In this document: one piece after another, positions 22,701 through 30,652 of the stretch
How positions within the stretch are numbered: the first letter of the stretch is position 1
Layout of the letters: each line of letters opens with the position of its first letter
Assembly (NCBI RefSeq): GCF_040869045.1
Contig: NC_090321.1
Coordinates: 78,897,183-78,961,182, forward strand
Direction: 5' to 3'
DNA length: 64,000 nucleotides
From: Eurosta solidaginis
Taxonomy: Eukaryota; Arthropoda; Insecta; Diptera; Tephritidae
The notes under the pieces: generated by a model
Database searches by the model: none
Told to the model about the DNA's origin: nothing
Seen by the model: only the letters and a program-made list of their open reading frames with translations
Position numbers and translations under genes: made by a program

Positions 22701-25700
22701 TTATAAAATCAATTTTACAAATATTATTAATCATAAATCAAAAATCATTAAACCTATCGTAACAAAATTCGGCAGAGAGGTTGCCTTTACTATAAGGAAT
22801 GATTAAAAAAAAAATGAACGAAATCGGTTAAGGACCACGCCCACTTATTATAAAAGATTTTTAAAAGGGTCGTGGACGAATAAAATAAGCCATATCTTTG
22901 CAAAAAGAGCTTTATATCAATGGTATTTCCTTTCCCAAGTGGATTTATAACAATAAATAGGAAAAACTTCAAATGTTTAAAAATGGGCGTGGCACCGCCC
23001 CTTTTATGACTAAGCCATTTTCTATGTTTCGGTAGCCATAACTCGAAGAAAAATTAACATATCGCAATGAAGTTGTGTACACATATTTTCCTTATAGCAG
23101 AAAATATTTGTAGAAAAACGGACGGGATCGGTAAAGACCACGCCCACTTTTATATAAAACAAATTTAATAGGGTCGTAGAATAGAATAATAATCTATAAC
23201 TTAGAAAAAATAGTTTTGAACCAATGATATTTCACTTATCAAGTTTTAATGTAAGAGGAAATGGAGAGACATTTTTTTTTAAACTGGCGGTGCCATGAGT
23301 TATGTAGAAAAGTAATTTATCTGAAATGTACAATTGAAGCTCACGCTGAGTATATAATGTTCGGTTACACCCGAACTTAGCCTTCCTTACTTGTTTATAA
23401 TTTATTTAATAATTTGGGAAACATTTAAACAACGTGACATCAGGACGGACAAGGAGACATGCCTTGTAAATCGAAACATCGCCTTGTCTGTCCTGATATC
23501 ACGTTGTTTAAATTTTTCCCAAATTATTAAATAAATTATTAAAAATTAAAAATTGCTTCAAATAAATGTTTTCATACATTTAAAGCAATGAGGGCAACCC
23601 CCGCTTAATTCATACAAATAACAAATTTTATTGACATTATGCAACGACTAGTATACTTATCTACATAAAATATAATCCATTTATTTTCAGGAACCTTCCA
23701 AAGAGAAAACGCCACTTTACGCGGTAATTACATTGGCGCATAGTCATAGTCAAAATAAAATGGGTTTTAAATTTAGTTGGAGCTTTTTGACATCATTTTC
23801 AATGAGCCTATCTGCCAAAAAAGCTGCAACTAAATTTAAAATCTATTTTACTTTGACTATGACTATGCGCCATTACTTCCAGAGATGTATATTTGACGCT
23901 CTACGAAAAAAGGCCCCTATCGGGAATGGTGTTGATTTTAAGCTGTAGTCATTGGTGCCGTTTGTCGTATCGCTGTAGTCGTATCCCTAACGTAATCAGC
24001 TGTTTATCGTTACGATGCTAATAAACCAAAAACCAATTGGTTGGCTACGATACGGTTACGACCTTAGTGGCACCAATAATCGATTGCATTAATTCTCATA
24101 AGGTTGGTCGAATCAGCTATTATAAGGTCACCGATACGGTTACCGATAAAGCACCAATGTCTGCAGCTTTACACAGCGAGCAGGTATTATGGTATGTGCT
24201 AACTTTCGGATGATCGCCTGTATACGGCGCAATTACTGTCGACTTTGCTTGCGCAAAACTCAAAAAGTAATAAACATATCGATTTCTGCTTTTTACCAAT
24301 TTCGAGAACGAACTTTCATTTGTAATAAATCGGTAAAAAAATGAACATTTTTTTGATTAAACGGTCTTTTCTGGCGCAGCGTCAGATATGTATATATAGG
24401 TATGTAGGTAAGTATGTGAAAATAATGTTTTTTTCTCTTACAGGACAGGTTAATGCTTTAGTAAAGGAGCTCGCCGAGCAAAAAGTTGTTATTGACCGAT
24501 TCATGCACACGGATACAGCAGAAGTCTCAGTTAGCCACGACTTCCCAATTGAAACGGAAGAAGATCTTGCCGAACTAAATAAAACAATAAATAATTCCAA
24601 CAGAGATGACTTTGTAAGCGAAGTTTTTTTTTAGAGCCGTCACCCGATACTTTGGCAACAACAATGCAACCAAATCATGCCAAATGTTTTCTCAAGGAAG
24701 TTTTAGCAAGTTTTGGTTAACTGTATCCTATATACATATTTACGAGGTGTAGTCAATTTGCATAATTGCGACCTTTGGAAAGAAAATTAATTAATTAATT
24801 ATAGAAGAAATTTTTATAAATGTATCTGACAAAGAAAAAAACAGCGACTACTTGAGAAAACATCAAGTAATTTGCCAAAGTATTAAGTAACAGCTCTTAA
24901 GAATCCAGTTCATATTCAAAATAAAGTGGGTGGTAGTCTGAGTTGCAGCTCTTTCTGGCGGCTCATTGGCAACTATGGCTATGAATCTGCACTATTGTTT
25001 TTGTTTGAAATTCCTAATAGGGGATTTAAAAAGAAATACAAGGACAAATAATAAAAACTAACTTCAATACTGTCGTGCATAGCAAAAAAGCGTAAAAGTG
25101 TAAAAAGGTAAATCAGAGGTATGAGGTACGAGTTTTGCGTTTGTTTAAACTAAATAAATAGATTTACTTGCTATGCAAGACAATTAATGAATACTGAACT
25201 ACTAAACAATTTTATGAAGGGCCATTACTTTTATTACATAGTTCTTTTGGGAGCATGAAATAAGACGCAAACTGCCTCATTACTCAAAAGCAGTAAAATG
25301 AGATTTACCGCTTTTTTTTTTTGTTTTTTTAATAGAATAATTTCACTTAAACTGCTTTTTTGCTCAAAAATCGTTCTAAGAGTACAATTGTATTACAATG
25401 TTATTTATTTAATACTGCTTTCTTGCATTGGAAAATTGATTTACTACTTTTCTGGTTTGAAATTTTAAGATACTCGAAATATAAAACAAATGTTAAACCT
25501 TGTTTTATCTTTTCATTTCAGTTTTTAAGGATTGAGTTTTTAGTTAATGAGTAACTTGAAGTAGTAGAAATTTATTGGCATCAAAAGTCTTAAAAGGCAG
25601 TATGTGAACTTAGTTCGCTAACATTCAAGTTTTCGGTTTAATTCATTAAAATTAAGTTTCAAAAGCTCCGTTTTATGACTACTTTCTGACTCTTTAATTA

Positions 25701-26100
25701 TTTGTGTGGACTTCTATATATAAATATACTTTTTCTTTTATTATTTAGATTAAAGTAATGAACCTCATTTTACAGCCAGAAGGTATTCTTAAATCATTGA
25801 AATGTATCCTGACGGATGAACTAGTTATGAAATTCAATGTGGAAGGAGTTCAGGGGAAAAAATCTCTAAAACAATACGGCAATTTCTATCGAGCTTTGCT
25901 GGGTAAGTAGGTACTTGCAAGCATACATATTTCTGTTTTGTTCTGACAGTTTCTATTCCTTAATTTCAGGAGCAGTTCCGGTCTCGGAAAGCTCTGAACC
26001 TCCTGAATGTCAGTTACGAGATGCTATTAAATTGCAAAAGAAACGAGTTTTTAAAAATACTTATATGAAAAACAAGAGAAAATATAGAGACATTTTATAA
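10557..26100 (+). CDS. DUF4806-like protein, four exons, 13.7-kb first intron
   Basis: Joining 10557-10722, 24444-24613, 25749-25902 and 25970-26100 gives 621 bp, or 206 codons plus TAA. All borders are GT..AG and phases agree (1, 0, 1). The N-terminal half (exons 1-2) is charged and probably coiled-coil (FRRLQQEVSR, NALVKELAEQK). The C-terminal half matches DUF4806-type domains: FPIETEEDLAELNK at the domain start, then MNLILQPEGILKSLK, MKFNVEGVQGKKSLKQ and FYRALLGAVP, followed by a basic tail (KLQKKRVFKNTYMKNKRKY). The family has no firm biochemical role and is expanded in insects, sometimes with DNA-binding neighbours; a nuclear role is a guess from the basic tail. AATAAA overlaps the stop at 26099-26104. 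No frame damage is seen despite heavy transposon load in intron 1. An internal in-frame ATG at 10599 is an alternative start. Confidence 0.82.
10918..11823. mobile_element. TIR DNA element, possible PIF/Harbinger-like remnant
   Basis: Ends CAGACCAATTCTAAA and TTTAGAATTGGGCTG are inverted repeats, flanked by TAT on both sides (10915-10917, 11824-11826). Further inward both ends carry repeated CTCGCGGAATTTT / AAACTCRCANGGAATTTT blocks. A degenerate frame near 11161-11330 includes an Arg-rich stretch followed by DNTNPLELP, faintly reminiscent of Harbinger transposase N-termini; this is weak. The element lies in intron 1 of the DUF4806-like gene. A TTG microsatellite near 11470-11486 is bordered by a duplicated AGAATATTGTGG. 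Confidence 0.6.
11843..12329. mobile_element. MITE with about 35-bp terminal inverted repeats
   Basis: TTTTTCATATAGATGAGTTT near 11845 pairs with AAACGCATCTATATGAAAAA ending at 12327, and pairing continues inward (AACACATGCTTATG / CATAAGCTTGTGTT). Frames of 70-85 codons across it are incidental. Non-autonomous; superfamily unclear. Confidence 0.75.
12330..13062. other. Intronic non-coding stretch
   Basis: Part of intron 1 of the DUF4806-like gene. No exon-like frame with flanking splice sites or recognised repeat was found. Confidence 0.4.
14085..14862 (+). repeat. Minisatellite, about 127-128-bp unit, left block
   Basis: GGTCCACCTTTATGGCGATA and its variants recur near 14088, 14214, 14343, 14474, 14601 and 14731. 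Each unit carries CTAGAGTCACCCCTGG and CATTTGATACCCATAT. The array continues at 19770-20040 on the far side of the LINE insertion, so it was one array before insertion. Confidence 0.9.
14850..14862 (+). repeat. Left target-site duplication of the R1-like LINE
   Basis: GAGTCACCCTTGG here and GAGTCACCCCTGG at 19770-19782 (one mismatch) bracket the LINE and its poly-A tail, fixing the insertion borders. Thirteen bases is close to the 14-bp duplication typical of R1 elements. Confidence 0.75.
14863..15678 (+). pseudogene. R1-like LINE ORF2, RT part (5'-truncated, split)
   Basis: This 5'-truncated frame encodes the palm and thumb of a non-LTR reverse transcriptase. GGVPQGSVLGPTLWNVMYDG is motif B-like and GYADDIAVVV holds the catalytic YADD. 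LKYLGVHIDSKLTFKEH and a SSIILYAAPVW segment follow. These are characteristic of the R1/Jockey group, with the closest feel to R1-clade elements. The frame is broken after about 272 codons by the RTE-like LINE and resumes at 19056. The endonuclease and upstream parts are missing because of 5' truncation at insertion, so this copy cannot move itself. Confidence 0.85.
16092..17583 (+). pseudogene. RTE-like LINE, APE-type endonuclease and RT N-terminus (frame-damaged)
   Basis: APE-type endonuclease motifs are visible: CTWNVRSLNG near 16181-16210, AIQEMRWTK near 16265-16295, LGDFNAKVG near 16529-16555, NQIDHVVIDG near 16732-16760 and DSDHYLVAAKI near 16813-16845. Between CAHAPTE (about 16478-16498) and CPRHDIKVVLGD there is a frame change with an apparent loss of roughly 25 codons. 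A basic linker follows (near 17050-17260). The RT begins with LKNNKAVGADGLPA, where an in-frame TAG (17581-17583) interrupts. Proteins of this family are often mislabelled craniofacial development protein 2. Confidence 0.87.
17584..19032 (+). pseudogene. RTE-like LINE, reverse transcriptase C-terminal part
   Basis: After the TAG the same frame stays open for over 480 codons. RT motifs appear in order: CPVHKKGDTAKCTNYRGISL, QCGFRPGKSTIDQIFT, LFVDFKAAFD (motif A), FRQGDPLSCDFFNLMLE (motif B) and LAYADDIDIIG (motif C). The C-terminal part has RLRWLGHVMRM and GRGRPPLRWKDQVENDL, common to insect RTE-like elements; there is no RNase H. All catalytic aspartates are retained, so only upstream damage kills this copy. 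Confidence 0.88.
19056..19532 (+). pseudogene. R1-like LINE ORF2, C-terminal part
   Basis: Continuation of the frame ended at 15678. It includes AKWQERWEASSKGRWTF and a zinc-finger region CPMC-(x9)-EHVMFYC typical of the R1 C-terminus, then stops with TAA at 19530-19532. A 3' UTR of about 210 bp and a 25-nt poly-A tract (19745-19769) follow. Confidence 0.85.
19533..19769 (+). mobile_element. R1-like LINE 3' UTR and poly-A tail
   Basis: Untranslated tail ending in about 25 adenines, directly followed by the right target duplication GAGTCACCCCTGG. An uninterrupted A-tract suggests a fairly recent insertion. Confidence 0.85.
19770..20040 (+). repeat. Minisatellite, right block
   Basis: Continuation of the 127-128-bp array across the LINE, two and a half units with the same GGTCCACCTTTATGG and TTTGATACCCATATCG landmarks. 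Confidence 0.85.
20132..20271. other. Short AT-rich gap between two Helitron-like copies
   Basis: Nothing recognised in this stretch of about 140 bp. Confidence 0.4.
20272..21115 (-). mobile_element. Helitron-like element, copy 2 (minus), carrying a MITE
   Basis: Reading the minus strand, it begins TTTATACTCAGCTGAGCAGA near 21112 and ends near 20272 with the hairpin GTTCGG-TTACAC-CCGAAC followed by TTAGCCTTCCTTACTTG. Internal blocks GTCCGTCTGTCCG and CACCACCCACTT match the other copies. MITE family A copy 2 sits inside. Confidence 0.7.
20494..20838 (-). mobile_element. MITE family A, copy 2
   Basis: CCCTGCAAAAATCG and CGATTTTTGCAGGG bound a 345-bp element that is the reverse complement of 6515-6858. 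TA or TAG borders both sides; the exact target duplication is ambiguous. It interrupts the Helitron-like copy, so it is younger than that copy. Confidence 0.87.
21139..21232. repeat. (AAAAT)n microsatellite
   Basis: A run of AAAAT units decaying into AAAGT/AAATG variants, directly next to the start of Helitron-like copy 2. Confidence 0.85.
21233..22278. repeat. AT-rich stretch with degenerate TTATCGAT repeats
   Basis: From about 21400 to 21850 the motif GAAAAGTTATCGATWTGTTATC recurs at irregular spacing on both strands. One copy near 21551 contains TATCGATA, the DRE consensus. About 21250-21350 resembles the hairpin DNA at 23399-23537 (ACATCAGGRCGG) in degraded form. No coding region. Confidence 0.5.
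22279..23396 (+). mobile_element. Helitron-like element, copy 3 (plus)
   Basis: Begins TTTATATTCAGCGTGCTTTG, shares AGTATATTAACTTTGATTGG and GTCCGTCCGTCC blocks with copy 1, then has several CCACGCCCACTT boxes, and ends AATGTTCGGTTACACCCGAA (hairpin) before TTAGCCTTCCTTACTTG. This is the most complete 3' end in the window and lacks the 127-bp minisatellite. Confidence 0.7.
23399..23537. repeat. 56-bp-arm hairpin
   Basis: Left arm 23399-23454 and right arm 23482-23537 are inverted copies with about three mismatches and a 27-nt loop. The arms include AATTTATTTAATAATTTGGG and CAACGTGACATCAGGACGG. The hairpin abuts the 3' end of Helitron-like copy 3. Confidence 0.85.
23731..23876. mobile_element. 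Fold-back MITE (TGGCGCATAGTCATAGTC ends)
   Basis: TGGCGCATAGTCATAGTCAA near 23732 pairs with TTGACTATGACTATGCGCCA near 23871, and the arms extend through AAATTTAG. The ends resemble those of the larger TIR element at 26757-27963 (GGGGCATATTCATAGTC). Confidence 0.75.
23938..24173. mobile_element. Fold-back MITE (AAGCTGYAGWCATTGGTGC ends)
   Basis: AAGCTGTAGTCATTGGTGCC and its approximate reverse complement GCACCAATGTCTGCAGCTT bound about 235 bp containing further inverted ATACGGTTACG blocks. It lies about 270 bp upstream of exon 2 of the DUF4806-like gene. Confidence 0.65.
24444..24613 (+). CDS. DUF4806-like gene, exon 2
   Basis: Bounded by TTTTTTTCTCTTACAG and GTAAGCG. It encodes QVNALVKELAEQKVV (coiled-coil-like) and the start of the DUF4806-like domain (SHDFPIETEEDLAELNKT). 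Phase 1 in, phase 0 out, matching exons 1 and 3. Confidence 0.85.
24614..25748. other. Intron 2 of the DUF4806-like gene
   Basis: About 1.1 kb of AT-rich DNA with no recognised transposon or exon. Canonical GTAAG at the start and TTTATTATTTAG at the end. Confidence 0.75.
25749..25902 (+). CDS. DUF4806-like gene, exon 3
   Basis: Encodes the core of the DUF4806-like domain: IKVMNLILQPEGILKSLKCI, LTDELVMKFNVEGVQGKKS and LKQYGNFYRALLG. Donor G|GTAAGT; phase 1 to exon 4. Confidence 0.87.
25970..26100 (+). CDS. DUF4806-like gene, exon 4
   Basis: Starts after TTAATTTCAG. It encodes AVPVSESSEPPECQLRDAIK and a basic tail rich in Lys/Arg ending YRDIL, then TAA at 26098-26100. AATAAA at 26099-26104 overlaps the stop. 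Confidence 0.87.
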
Positions 26101-26104
26101 TAAA

Positions 26105-26756
26105 AAATTTGTTTAATTTTTTACTGTCCCTTTTCGTCAGAAACTTTTAATATAAAAAGTGCAGAATTTTTTGTTTTCGGACAGAAACGTAATTCATAAT
26201 TAAGCTTTGCATACCCAAGATGACTGATGAAAGGGCAATTGTTTGTAGTACAGAGGTATTGATGAAATTAACCAGACTGAGGGACGTTGACAGTCGAGAA
26301 TTCTGCTAAAATGCATCTCTTTTAAACACCATTTTGATTTTCTGCAATGGCCGCTATGTTTATCCTGTCGGAATTTCAACAGGCAGTCAATCCACCCGTT
26401 AAAATTTGTTGTTTCGACAGCGCCATCTGTTGTCTTTATACCAAATAAACAACTGATTGTTACGTGCATTTTTTTATTTCCTTGATTCACGTCATTGCAT
26501 CTGGCTTTGTATTAAGTTTTTAAATTCTTCCACAACTTTTCAAGAACTATTTCATTCTCCGTTCTAAGCTTTTCACCTCTTATTGCCTTTTTGGCACAAA
26601 ATTCCCTTTTTTTTTTTTTGATATAAATGACACTGTCTTCGCAAGCGTCATATGGCAAGGTGCTTAAAAGAGCGCTTATACTGCCAGGTTGTCTAAAATC
26701 ACTTATTCAATTCCGTTATTCATTTGTATTTAATTCCGTTATTTTCCATAAAATCA
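26105..26756. other. Intergenic, no feature recognised
   Basis: Downstream flank of the DUF4806-like gene. A 96-codon minus-strand frame (26200-26490) has no recognised domain and is probably incidental. Confidence 0.4.
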
Positions 26757-27963
26757 TTGGGGCATATTCATAGTCCTGAGTTAGAGTATGCTTCACTTGG
26801 TGCGGCACTAAAAAGATAGAGTACATTTCATTTCTAAGTATATCATAGTCAGTTTAGTGGCATGCTGTAACGAGAGCCTACTTTAGGCAAAATTCTATTA
26901 CATACAAAAAATCTATTACCTACGCAATGTTGTCAAATCACTCGTCTTGACGTTTGCTTGTTGTTATTCATTTCTTGCGCCTGATTGCTAAAAATTCAAA
27001 AAGTAAGCAATTTGTTAATAAAAAGTGTATTTTAATCTCTTTAATTAATTAAAATTTGTATTTATTACTACAGAACAATAAAAGAGAACAAAACTGCCAC
27101 ATAGAAAATTTACGAAATTTAATAAAAATTGCACCGCTATTTTTCTGTTCGCTGCTTTATATGTATATATACGCATATCTGCTTGGAAGAATGATTCCAT
27201 TTAAGTGTTTTGTAGTAATTAGTTTTCTTATTTATTTTATACACAAATCCAGATACAAATACAATAAGTGGTTAGCACCAAATGATAGAACGGTGTTAAC
27301 ATGTAGTATATTTGAAATATTTAGATTGAATATGTTTGTTATTCATATTAGAGAGATGGTTACAAGCACTTGATTCTGAATTTCACATCGTCATCAGCTT
27401 GTTTTTCAAATGCAGGTACTTGATTTCGAAGCTCGCCATACAATGAAGAAGTGAAATTCAGAAACACGCCCTAGTAACCATCGCCGTGTGCACTTTTTGT
27501 CTAATATCAAAAAGAATACAAATTGTATTAAATAATGAGCTTTGCTCGCAAAACGAATTATGTTTTTTTTAGTATTTAAAGAAACCTTGTACCCTAAAAC
27601 AAATGGATCAAATCGTTCTTTATATATTTTTGGCTTTCTCATTAATCGCGAATCGTCAATAATTTCTAATTTCAATAATAATTTCTCTTTCGATTTCCTC
27701 AAAGTAAGACATTTTCACTCTTCTTGAATCAAAAATACAGCTTAAATTACTGAATACACATGTAAATTGAAATTTCATTTCATTTGACAGATTTTAGTAA
27801 TAGCTTTAGTGACAGCTTTTCGCCTCTCTAACTTTAGTGAAGGCTCTAACCGATGAATCCGGCTTTTTTGCGACTATGATAAAGATAAAGTATACTTTTT
27901 ATTGAAATATGCTCTAAATTTTTTAGCGCATACTTTAACTTGACTATAAATATGCCCCATTAA
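26757..27963. mobile_element. 1.2-kb TIR element (GGGGCATATTCATAGTC ends)
   Basis: GGGGCATATTCATAGTC near 26759 and GACTATAAATATGCCCC near 27957 are inverted, and similarity extends inward (GTATGC, AAAAAG, AGAGYA). The inside is AT-rich. A 105-codon plus frame (27056-27373) is hydrophobic and unrecognised. An inner inverted pair GATGGTTAC...TGAATTTCAC (about 27355-27386) with 27450-27482 gives a second hairpin. No transposase recognised. Confidence 0.6.
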
Positions 27964-28021
27964 TTTCACTTAAGATTTGTTCAATATGTATTCTTGGTAT
28001 TTTAAGTGGCACCACAACAAT

Positions 28022-28429
28022 TGTTTAGGCCACAGGCCTAAATATGGCGGTGCACCCTCGTATCGCTTTACTTTTCTTTTTCATTTATTCATATCGGTTT
28101 ATACCGATAACCGTTTACCCCGCCGGATAATAGTTATGCCTAGGATTCGGCGGTGGCTGCGAACTAAAGTCTTTTTCACCTCTTTCACTTCTTTTGCGAA
28201 CGTTTAAGAAACCGCCAGCAGCCAAGCCACCGAAGGTAAGTCCTTTGTCAATCAAAATTATAAAATTCATTATACAATCCGCAATCGGAAATCTTGAATT
28301 GTTACTAATTGGATTAATTCTACAATTGCATTTACTTTCACTTCAATAAACATTATTGTGTATCTTTTTATAACGAATTCGTTTGTGTTTTCTCCTTTCT
28401 TTTCTCCCCACCATTATTGCGAGCGCGCC
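28022..28429 (+). repeat. BEL/Pao-type LTR, left copy (3' end missing)
   Basis: Starts TGTTTAGGCCACAGGCCTAA exactly where the right copy at 33622 starts. The two are about 98% alike by eye over about 410 bp. It stops at GAGCGCGCC; the last 26 bp of the LTR are absent and the next 16 bp (GGCTCGAAGGACCAAA) are the reverse complement of a primer-site-like sequence. CAATAAACATT provides a polyadenylation signal. Confidence 0.85.
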
Positions 28430-28445
28430 GGCTCGAAGGACCAAA

Positions 28446-28516
28446 TGTTACGGCGGCAAGACCACAGATAGGGTGCGCTCGCAATAATGGTGGGGAGAAA
28501 AGAAAGGAGAAAACAC
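28446..28516 (-). repeat. Inverted LTR 3' end fused to primer-site sequence
   Basis: The minus strand reads GTGTTTTCTCC...GCCGTAACA, the last 71 bp of the LTR, followed by TTTGGTCCTTCGAGCC (28445-28430), which looks like a BEL-type primer binding region. With the left LTR this forms a 39-bp perfect inverted repeat (28390-28429 with 28475-28513). Confidence 0.8.
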
Positions 28517-30652
28517 ATCCTTTATCTTTGCCCGTAAAAAGACTGTCGTGGCGTAGCTTTTTCCGAGGCGTCGCAAAAGCCGTGTATTTCAACGTCGTTG
28601 GTTGGCGTAAAATACACCCAACGTGGGATACGAATTCCGTTAATGGAGGGGTATTCCTGCATAAAATTATGCCATCGGTCTAGAGTTCCTGCCGACATTG
28701 GTTCGTCCCAGGCAGTCCCTTCTAGCCAAATGTTTTGCATAATGATTTTGGCAACAATGACGACTGGGGCGAGCCAACCTAGAGGATCAAAGAGTTTGGC
28801 GATTGCAGAAAGTATTGCCCTTTTCGTTAACATATCCCGATTTTCAATTGGTTTTGCGGTGAAGTAAAAATAATCCGCATGCGCGTTCCATCGAATGCCT
28901 AGGGTCTTGACCGTACTCGTGTCCTCGAATTCCAAAAAGTCTTCGTTGAGCAGATGAGATTTGGGTATTCCTTTCAGTATTCTTGAGCAATTTGATGTCC
29001 ATTTGCGAAGGGAAAAACCTGCGGACTGTAAAGCATCTGTGATTTCATCGCGAGCTTTGAGTGTGGAGTCAATGCTATGTCCCCCGGCAAGAACGTCATC
29101 GACGTACATACCTGTCCGTAAAATATCTGCGGCAATTGGTGATGAAGTTTCAACGTCGTCTGCTAGCTGGTGCAGTGTCCTTATCGCCAGATAAGGAGCA
29201 CAATTGATTCCAAAGGTGATTGTCTTTAATTCGTAGACGCTTATAGGGTCACTTGGGTTGTTGCGAAAAACTATTCTTTGAAATTGTGTTTGGTTTGGCT
29301 TTACCCATATCTGCCGGTACATCTTTTCGATGTCGCTATTAAAAACATATTTAAAGAATCTCTATAGAAGGAGTAGAATCGTTAAGTCGGCCTGAAGTAC
29401 TGGGCCTGTATAAAGTACGTCGTTGAGGCTTGTGCCATTGGCTGTGGGACACGAAGCGTTGAATACCACACGAACTTTTTTCGTGGTGCTTTCTTCTTTT
29501 ATAACCGCATGATGGGGTAAGAAGTAGCAATCGTTCACGTGGGGTGGTATGATTTTTGTAACTTTTGACATATGTCCCAATGTTTCCATATTCCTCTAGT
29601 ACCCTATTGTACTCTGTCTGTAGGGCCGGTGTCTTGGCTAGGCGCGTCTCATTCCGGTAGAATTGGGAGCAGATGCCGTTTAGGGAAGTCCCTAAGGAGA
29701 TGTTGTTGGGAAAATCCTGTTTAAATGGAAGGGCGACAATATATTTGCCATCGGAGTTTCTTTCTGTTGTAGCTCTGAAAAGTTCCTCGCAATAGGCATT
29801 ATCATCGTTAAGTGCCCTTTTCTTAGGTACGTTTTCAAGTTCCCAGAAGGCGGTTAGTTGCTTGTCTAGGCTAATTTCGTTAAAAAAAGATACTCGTGTA
29901 TTAGTTGGGTGAGGTGCTTCTGCACGACCGGTTAAAATCCAACCGAAGACGGTTTCTTGGGCGAGAAGCGTATTTAGAACGTTCTTCCGTATACCGTTCA
30001 GTATTATCTGGGGATAAATGTCACCTCCAAGTATGAGGTCGACTGGTTCATTAATAAATAACCTCTTATCTGCCAGAATCAGATCAGGGAACGCTTGCTG
30101 AGTCGTTGCGCTAATTTGGCAAGTCGGAAGGTCCCCTGTTAATTGAGGCAGGACTAGGACCACTGTATCGATGCTAACTAAGGGGTCTGTAAGCGAACCT
30201 AACGTAATCGCACATGATTCCTTTACCTGTGTAGATGGTGTATTATTGATTCTGGACACTTGCACATGCAAACGTTTGGATGGAAGGTTTATTCGCTTTT
30301 TTAGTATTTCTGTTATGAAAGAGCATTCGGACCCAGAGTCTATCAGCGCTCTGGGGAAAAATTTTACTCCATTATAGTGTATATTAACACGTGCTGTTCC
30401 TAATAACAACCCTTTAGTGGTGTTAGCATGACACGAAGAGGCGTTATTAGCATTATCTTATCTTTTTTTAGACTCCATCCTTACCCTAGCCTGCTGTGAG
30501 GTTGAAGGTGTATTGCCGGTGGCGTTTTGAGTCCACCTTTGAGGAGTTGTCTTTGGTTGTGCTGTATGAAGATGGAGCAAGGTGTTGTGCCTTGCGTGGC
30601 ACATGCTGCAATTGAATTGGCTAGTGCATCGTGTCACGGTGTGTCTACCCGA
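28517..30652 (-). pseudogene. BEL/Pao gag tail, protease and reverse transcriptase (degenerate)
   Basis: On the minus strand a Gag zinc-knuckle remnant (CSMCHARHNTLLH, about 30600) is followed by an aspartic protease (RALIDSGSECSFITE, about 30330) and a Pao-type RT. RT motifs are YFLPHHAVIK, RVVFNASCP (about 29460), FNSDIEKMYRQI (about 29310), TFGINCAPYLAIRTLHQLA and MYVDDVLAGG (about 29110) with catalytic YVDD. KLFDPLGWLAPVVIVAKIIM and FCDASEKA mark the connection toward RNase H. Frames shift near 30410, 29590 and after FCDASEKA, and the frame then runs straight into an LTR end at 28516, so RNase H and integrase are lost. The 5' border near 30652 is abrupt. Confidence 0.88.

Noticed and set aside
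27056..27373. 105-codon hydrophobic frame as a membrane protein gene
   Set aside because: Lies inside a TIR element in AT-rich DNA, with no recognised family and no promoter or intron signals.
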